This document shows positions 62,704 through 64,000 of a DNA stretch of 64,000 nucleotides, one piece after another. Source of the DNA: Brevibacterium sp. 239c (lineage in GTDB: Bacteria; Actinomycetota; Actinomycetes; Actinomycetales; Brevibacteriaceae); contig NZ_FXZH01000003.1 in NCBI RefSeq assembly GCF_900169365.1, forward strand, positions 186,001 through 250,000, read 5' to 3'. Every line of letters begins with the position of its first letter. The stretch's first letter is position 1. Under the pieces are notes generated by a model that saw nothing but the letters and a program-made list of their open reading frames with translations, did no database searches and was not told the DNA's origin. A program made the position numbers and the translations under genes.

Positions 62704-64000
62704 TGCGTTCGGCGTCGAGAACCGCGGCTCCCGAGACGATGAATTCCTTGCGCGGACCGACCGAGGAACCCATGAGCAGTTCGAAGGTGTTCTCTGCCGC
62801 CTCGGCGTCGGCCATCGTGACCCGGCGCAGTGTGCGCATGCTCGGATCCATGGTCGTCTCGGCCAGCTGGTCGGCATCCATCTCGCCGAGTCCCTTATAG
62901 CGCTGGATGGGTTCTTTGTACGTCTTCTTCGACTTCTCCAGCTTCTTCAGCAGTGCGTGGAGCTCTGCCTCGCTGTACGTGTATACGACGTCGTTGGGCG
63001 TGCCTCGCTTAGTGACGACCTCCACGCGGTGCAGGGGCGGAACAGCAGCGAAGACTCGCCCCTGTTCGACCAGTGGTTTCATGTAGCGGAAGAACAGGGT
63101 CAGCAGCAGGGTCCGGATGTGAGCGCCGTCCACGTCAGCGTCGGTCATGATGATGACACGCCCGTAGCGGGCCGCATCAATGTCGAAACTGCGGCCGGAA
63201 CCGGCCCCGATCACCTGGATGAGTGCTGCACACTCGACGTTGGCCAACATGTCCGAAAGCGATGCCTTCTGCACGTTGAGGATCTTGCCGCGGATCGGAA
63301 ACAGGGCCTGGTGATCGGAGTTGCGCGCGGCTTTCGCCGTTCCCATCGCAGAGTCACCCTCGACGATGAAGAGCTCTGTGTTCTCCACCCCGTTATCGCG
63401 GCAGTCGTAGAGTTTGGCTGGCAGCGACGATGCCTCAAGAGCCGTCTTCCGACGCTGGTTCTCTTTGTGAGTACGTGCCGAAATGCGCGACTTCAGCTCC
63501 GCGACGACCTTCTCCATGAGCACGGCAGCCTGCTGCTTCTCTGCGCGTTTGCTCGAGGACAGGATATCGCCCAGCTGCTTCTCGACCGTTTTTGCCACGA
63601 TCTGTTTGACCGCAGCCGTGCCCAGGACCTCCTTGGTCTGTCCCTCGAACTGCGGCTCGGACAGCTGCACCGTGACCACAGCGGTCAGACCGGCCAGGAC
63701 ATCGTCCTTCTCCAGCTTATCTTTGCCCAGTTTCAATTTGCGTGCATTGGCTTCAACTGCTTTGCGCATGGCCTTGAGACTGGCCTGCTCGAAGCCTGCC
63801 AGGTGCGTCCCGCCTTGGGGTGTGGCCACGACGTTGACGAAGGACTTCACCTTCGTGTCGTAGCCGGTCCCCCATCTCAGAGCGATGTCAACGCCGACTT
63901 CGCGTTCAACTTCCTTCGAGACCAGGTGCCCCGTTGAGTCGAGAACCGGGACTGTCTCACTGAACTTTCCGGTGTCGTGCAGCCGCCAGGTATCCGTCAT
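62693..64000 (-). CDS. parE: DNA topoisomerase IV subunit B, C-terminal part (5' end beyond window)
   Basis: The window holds the C-terminal 435 codons of a type IIA topoisomerase B subunit; the GHKL ATPase N-terminus lies beyond 64000. Seen are the transducer domain, the TOPRIM elements EGDSAMGTAKAARNSDHQALFPIRGKILNV and IIMTDADVDGAHI, and the C-terminal YKGLGEMDADQLAETTMDP. The wording FIVEGDSAMGTAKAARNSDHQALFPIRGKIL fits the second (topoisomerase IV) type of Micrococcales rather than gyrase. The partner subunit is not in the window. By family the enzyme decatenates daughter chromosomes. Confidence 0.9.
   Translation of the reverse strand: MTDTWRLHDTGKFSETVPVLDSTGHLVSKEVEREVGVDIALRWGTGYDTKVKSFVNVVATPQGGTHLAGFEQASLKAMRKAVEANARKLKLGKDKLEKDDVLAGLTAVVTVQLSEPQFEGQTKEVLGTAAVKQIVAKTVEKQLGDILSSSKRAEKQQAAVLMEKVVAELKSRISARTHKENQRRKTALEASSLPAKLYDCRDNGVENTELFIVEGDSAMGTAKAARNSDHQALFPIRGKILNVQKASLSDMLANVECAALIQVIGAGSGRSFDIDAARYGRVIIMTDADVDGAHIRTLLLTLFFRYMKPLVEQGRVFAAVPPLHRVEVVTKRGTPNDVVYTYSEAELHALLKKLEKSKKTYKEPIQRYKGLGEMDADQLAETTMDPSMRTLRRVTMADAEAAENTFELLMGSSVGPRKEFIVSGAAVLDAERIDS

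Overview
The window is a continuous piece of a high-GC actinobacterial chromosome. The gene set points to Micrococcales and most probably Brevibacterium or a close relative. SepH, the DUF3000, DUF3093, DUF3710 and DUF4193 proteins, a coproporphyrin-type haem pathway, a fused CydDC and a separate topoisomerase IV subunit B all fit. The genus is an inference from gene content. I saw no tRNA, rRNA, insertion sequence, prophage or CRISPR array.

Layout. 1-1.7 kb: TetR regulator and a truncated drug-efflux MFS gene. 1.7-6.3 kb: dusB-dgt-dnaG operon. 6.3-8.2 kb: ABC-F protein behind a folded leader. 8.2-10.2 kb: XRE-cupin regulator divergent from an LctP-type permease. 10.3-13.7 kb: ectoine-hydrolase-like enzyme divergent from an AsnC regulator and a class III aminotransferase. 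13.9-20.6 kb: YibE/F protein, glyS, DEAD-box helicase, uppS-recO. 20.7-22.6 kb: leuA with a leucine attenuator. 22.7-33.5 kb: envelope and accessory genes (cysteine-bearing membrane protein, L,D-transpeptidase, penicillin acylase, hydrolase, msrB, elaA, OhrR-like regulator, methyltransferase) and a decayed DUF817 pseudogene. 33.6-36.9 kb: hemE-cgoX-hemQ. 37-44.1 kb: DUF3000, rnd, dxs, acnA. 44.4-49.3 kb: RNA methyltransferase, a KimA-like potassium importer and two RCK proteins. 49.3-55.1 kb: OB-fold, DUF3710, dut, DUF3093, DUF4193, ferrochelatase, sepH. 55.1-62.6 kb: cydABDC divergent from a BlaI repressor and an M56 protease. The right end holds the C-terminal part of a topoisomerase IV subunit B gene.

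How it works together. Haem made by HemE, CgoX, CpfC and HemQ feeds the cytochrome bd oxidase, and CydDC supports its assembly. Three near-identical 17-bp inverted repeats sit in the cydA-blaI intergenic region. They suggest that the BlaI/M56 pair, best known from beta-lactam sensing, controls the terminal oxidase here. A KimA-like importer and two RCK subunits form a likely potassium-homeostasis locus.

The most interesting non-coding signals are the BlaI-type operators, the leuA leader with four consecutive Leu codons, the leader hairpin that hides the ABC-F ribosome binding site, and an 18-bp palindrome upstream of acnA. Two recurrent patterns at gene ends also stand out. In the first, the TGA stop codon forms part of a hairpin stem. 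In the second, the last coding bases plus the stop are repeated in tandem just downstream.
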